Shown here: piece by piece, positions 62,771 to 64,000 of the stretch
Layout of the letters: each line of letters opens with the position of its first letter
Numbering within the stretch: the stretch's first letter is position 1
Assembly: GCF_043099315.1 (NCBI RefSeq)
Contig: NZ_CP170748.1
Strand: one strand, 5' to 3'
DNA: 64,000 bases
Source of the DNA: Chlorogloeopsis fritschii
Lineage (GTDB): Bacteria > Cyanobacteriota > Cyanobacteriia > Cyanobacteriales > Nostocaceae
Translations under genes and position numbers: made by a program
The notes under the pieces: generated by a model
Told to the model about the DNA's origin: nothing
Seen by the model: the letters and a program-made list of their open reading frames with translations, nothing else
The model's database searches: none

Positions 62771-64000
62771 ATGTACACACCACTGCATCTAAAGTATCGT
62801 CCCCAACAACTTTCACAAATTATCGGTCAAGAGCATATTGTTCGCACTTTGAGTAATGCGATCGCCTGTGGGAAAATTGCACCCGCTTACCTATTTACCG
62901 GCCCCAAGGGTACGGGTAAAACCAGTACAGCCCGTATTCTCGCTAAATCCCTTAACTGTCAATCATTAGAGAATGCTACTACCGAACCTTGCGGCGAGTG
63001 TAATTCATGTAAAACTATCACAAATTCCTCATCTGTAGATGTAACCGAACTTGATGCTGCCAGCCACTCCGGTGTAGATAACATTCGCGAAATAGTGTCC
63101 AACCTCCAACTCAAACCAATTGAGGGCAGGTACAAAATCCTGATTGTGGATGAATGTCATGCCCTGTCTCACCAATCGTGGCAAGCATTATTAAAGACAG
63201 TCGAACAACCGCCAGTCCATGTAGTGTTTGTATTCTGTACGACAGAAATACACAAAGTACCAGAAACTATTACCTCTCGCTGTCACAAGTTTGATTTTAG
63301 GAGGGTTTCACCAAGAGCAGTTGTAGATTACCTAGTAGAGATTGCTTCCCAGGAAAGCATTGACATCACACTATCAGCAGTAACCGCGATCGCCAAAGCT
63401 TGTAACGGACACCTGCGCGACTCACTCAAACTTCTCGATCAGCTAACCCTACTGGGCGATGGAGAAATTACTCCTAATTGGGTGTGGGAACTATCAGGTA
63501 CAATTCCCGAACACGATTTACTCACTTTCTGTGAAAATATTGCCAGAGGGGAAATCACGGGTAACTTGGGCATTCTCCAAGATTGGATTACATGCGGTAA
63601 GCACCCAATCACCATCCACACCAGTCTTGTCGATTTCCTTAAAGACCTACTTATCTGCAAAACTAACCCCAATGGCAGAAATCTTACTCAATTAGAGGAG
63701 GACACTTGGAAGGAACTTACAACCATCTCCCAATTGTGGAGTACAGCCAGCATTCAATCAAGCATCACACTCCTAATGACACGTCAAAATCTCATGCGGG
63801 ATGAAGCAGCACACCTGTGGTTGGAAGCTACCCTTATTGAGATAGTTCCAACTAAAAAGAACAGTCTGCAACCTTGGAAAGATTGGAAAACTCCCCAAGA
63901 TGCTATCAATTGGGCGCATGTTCAATTACCTCAGATGACACAAGCCCAGTTACAAGAACACTGGCAAGAGCTTACACCCATTAATGGTAAAAGAGCACCA
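62771..64000 (+). CDS. dnaX: DNA polymerase III clamp loader subunit, incomplete at right edge
   Basis: The frame is open from ATG 62771 to the end of the window. Motifs are YRPQQLSQIIGQEHIV, Walker A FTGPKGTGKTSTA, the zinc cluster CGECNSC, LDAASHSGVDNI, Walker B ILIVDECHALS, and TEIHKVPETITSRC (sensor 1 and the SRC arginine finger). Chain loaders place beta clamps on DNA. The plasmid version follows dnaN by 72 bases, forming a replication operon. Confidence 0.92.
   Translation, partial: MYTPLHLKYRPQQLSQIIGQEHIVRTLSNAIACGKIAPAYLFTGPKGTGKTSTARILAKSLNCQSLENATTEPCGECNSCKTITNSSSVDVTELDAASHSGVDNIREIVSNLQLKPIEGRYKILIVDECHALSHQSWQALLKTVEQPPVHVVFVFCTTEIHKVPETITSRCHKFDFRRVSPRAVVDYLVEIASQESIDITLSAVTAIAKACNGHLRDSLKLLDQLTLLGDGEITPNWVWELSGTIPEHDLLTFCENIARGEITGNLGILQDWITCGKHPITIHTSLVDFLKDLLICKTNPNGRNLTQLEEDTWKELTTISQLWSTASIQSSITLLMTRQNLMRDEAAHLWLEATLIEIVPTKKNSLQPWKDWKTPQDAINWAHVQLPQMTQAQLQEHWQELTPINGKRAP

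Overview
The window looks like part of a large conjugative plasmid, or an integrated relative, from a filamentous, probably heterocyst-forming, cyanobacterium. The evidence is scattered HIP1 octamers (GCGATCGC), a XisH/XisI pair, small dispersed repeats of the Nostoc type, a group II intron, TnpB and IS4-type elements, and a second set of replication genes (prim-pol, DnaN, DnaX) next to a type IV secretion locus. No rRNA, tRNA or CRISPR array was seen.

Layout. (1) 1-8 kb is a mosaic of broken genes: a tyrosine recombinase tail, a helicase fragment split by a complete IS4-family element (1892-3186, 16-bp inverted repeats, 9-bp target duplication), a restriction-like gene with an in-frame amber stop, and a divergent radical SAM / TcmP pair that is frameshifted on both sides. 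(2) 8.1-12.3 kb is a compact and probably foreign module: a branched-polyamine-synthase-like protein, two related proteins of unknown function that share an N-terminal motif, a PIN-domain protein and an ImmA/IrrE-type metalloprotease. (3) 12.7-27.3 kb holds decayed defence genes and mobile elements: a gutted NACHT-type protein, a four-helix-bundle gene disrupted by a 79-bp repeat, a tyrosine recombinase, two plasmid coiled-coil proteins, an orphan ParD-like antitoxin, an AIPR-like protein, a Gp157-like protein, a 5'-truncated TnpB with its right end, and a group II intron with a truncated reverse transcriptase. (4) 27.5-45.1 kb is a conjugation locus, all on the + strand: AAA ATPase, DUF192 protein, then VirB2-, VirB3-, VirB4-, VirB5-, VirB6-, VirB8-, VirB10- and VirB9-like genes, an unknown 492-residue exported protein, the VirD4 coupling ATPase, and a large unknown protein with a possible -1 frameshift site. 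(5) 45.3-52.4 kb carries DNA-metabolism genes: a nuclease-like protein, a DpdA-like transglycosylase joined to a DUF6884-type domain, an HNH-like zinc protein, XisH/XisI and a DEAD/DEAH helicase. (6) 52.6-64 kb is the replication region: prim-pol, then a tightly overlapping PRTRC-type cassette with ubiquitin-like protein C, F, E2-like B, JAB peptidase A and ThiF/E1, a nuclease-like protein, an adenine methyltransferase, a DUF5895-like protein, DnaN and DnaX (open at the right edge).

How the parts fit. The right half is a self-transfer and self-replication backbone with most genes overlapping or a few bases apart, so long co-transcribed operons are likely. The ubiquitin-like cassette sits inside the replication operon, which suggests a plasmid maintenance or replication role rather than a housekeeping one. 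The left half is an accessory zone shaped by repeated insertion, deletion and recombination.

Caution: at least five otherwise healthy genes carry single-base frameshifts, four of them in or beside homopolymer runs. Some may be assembly errors rather than biology. Family names are from remembered motifs; no database search was run.
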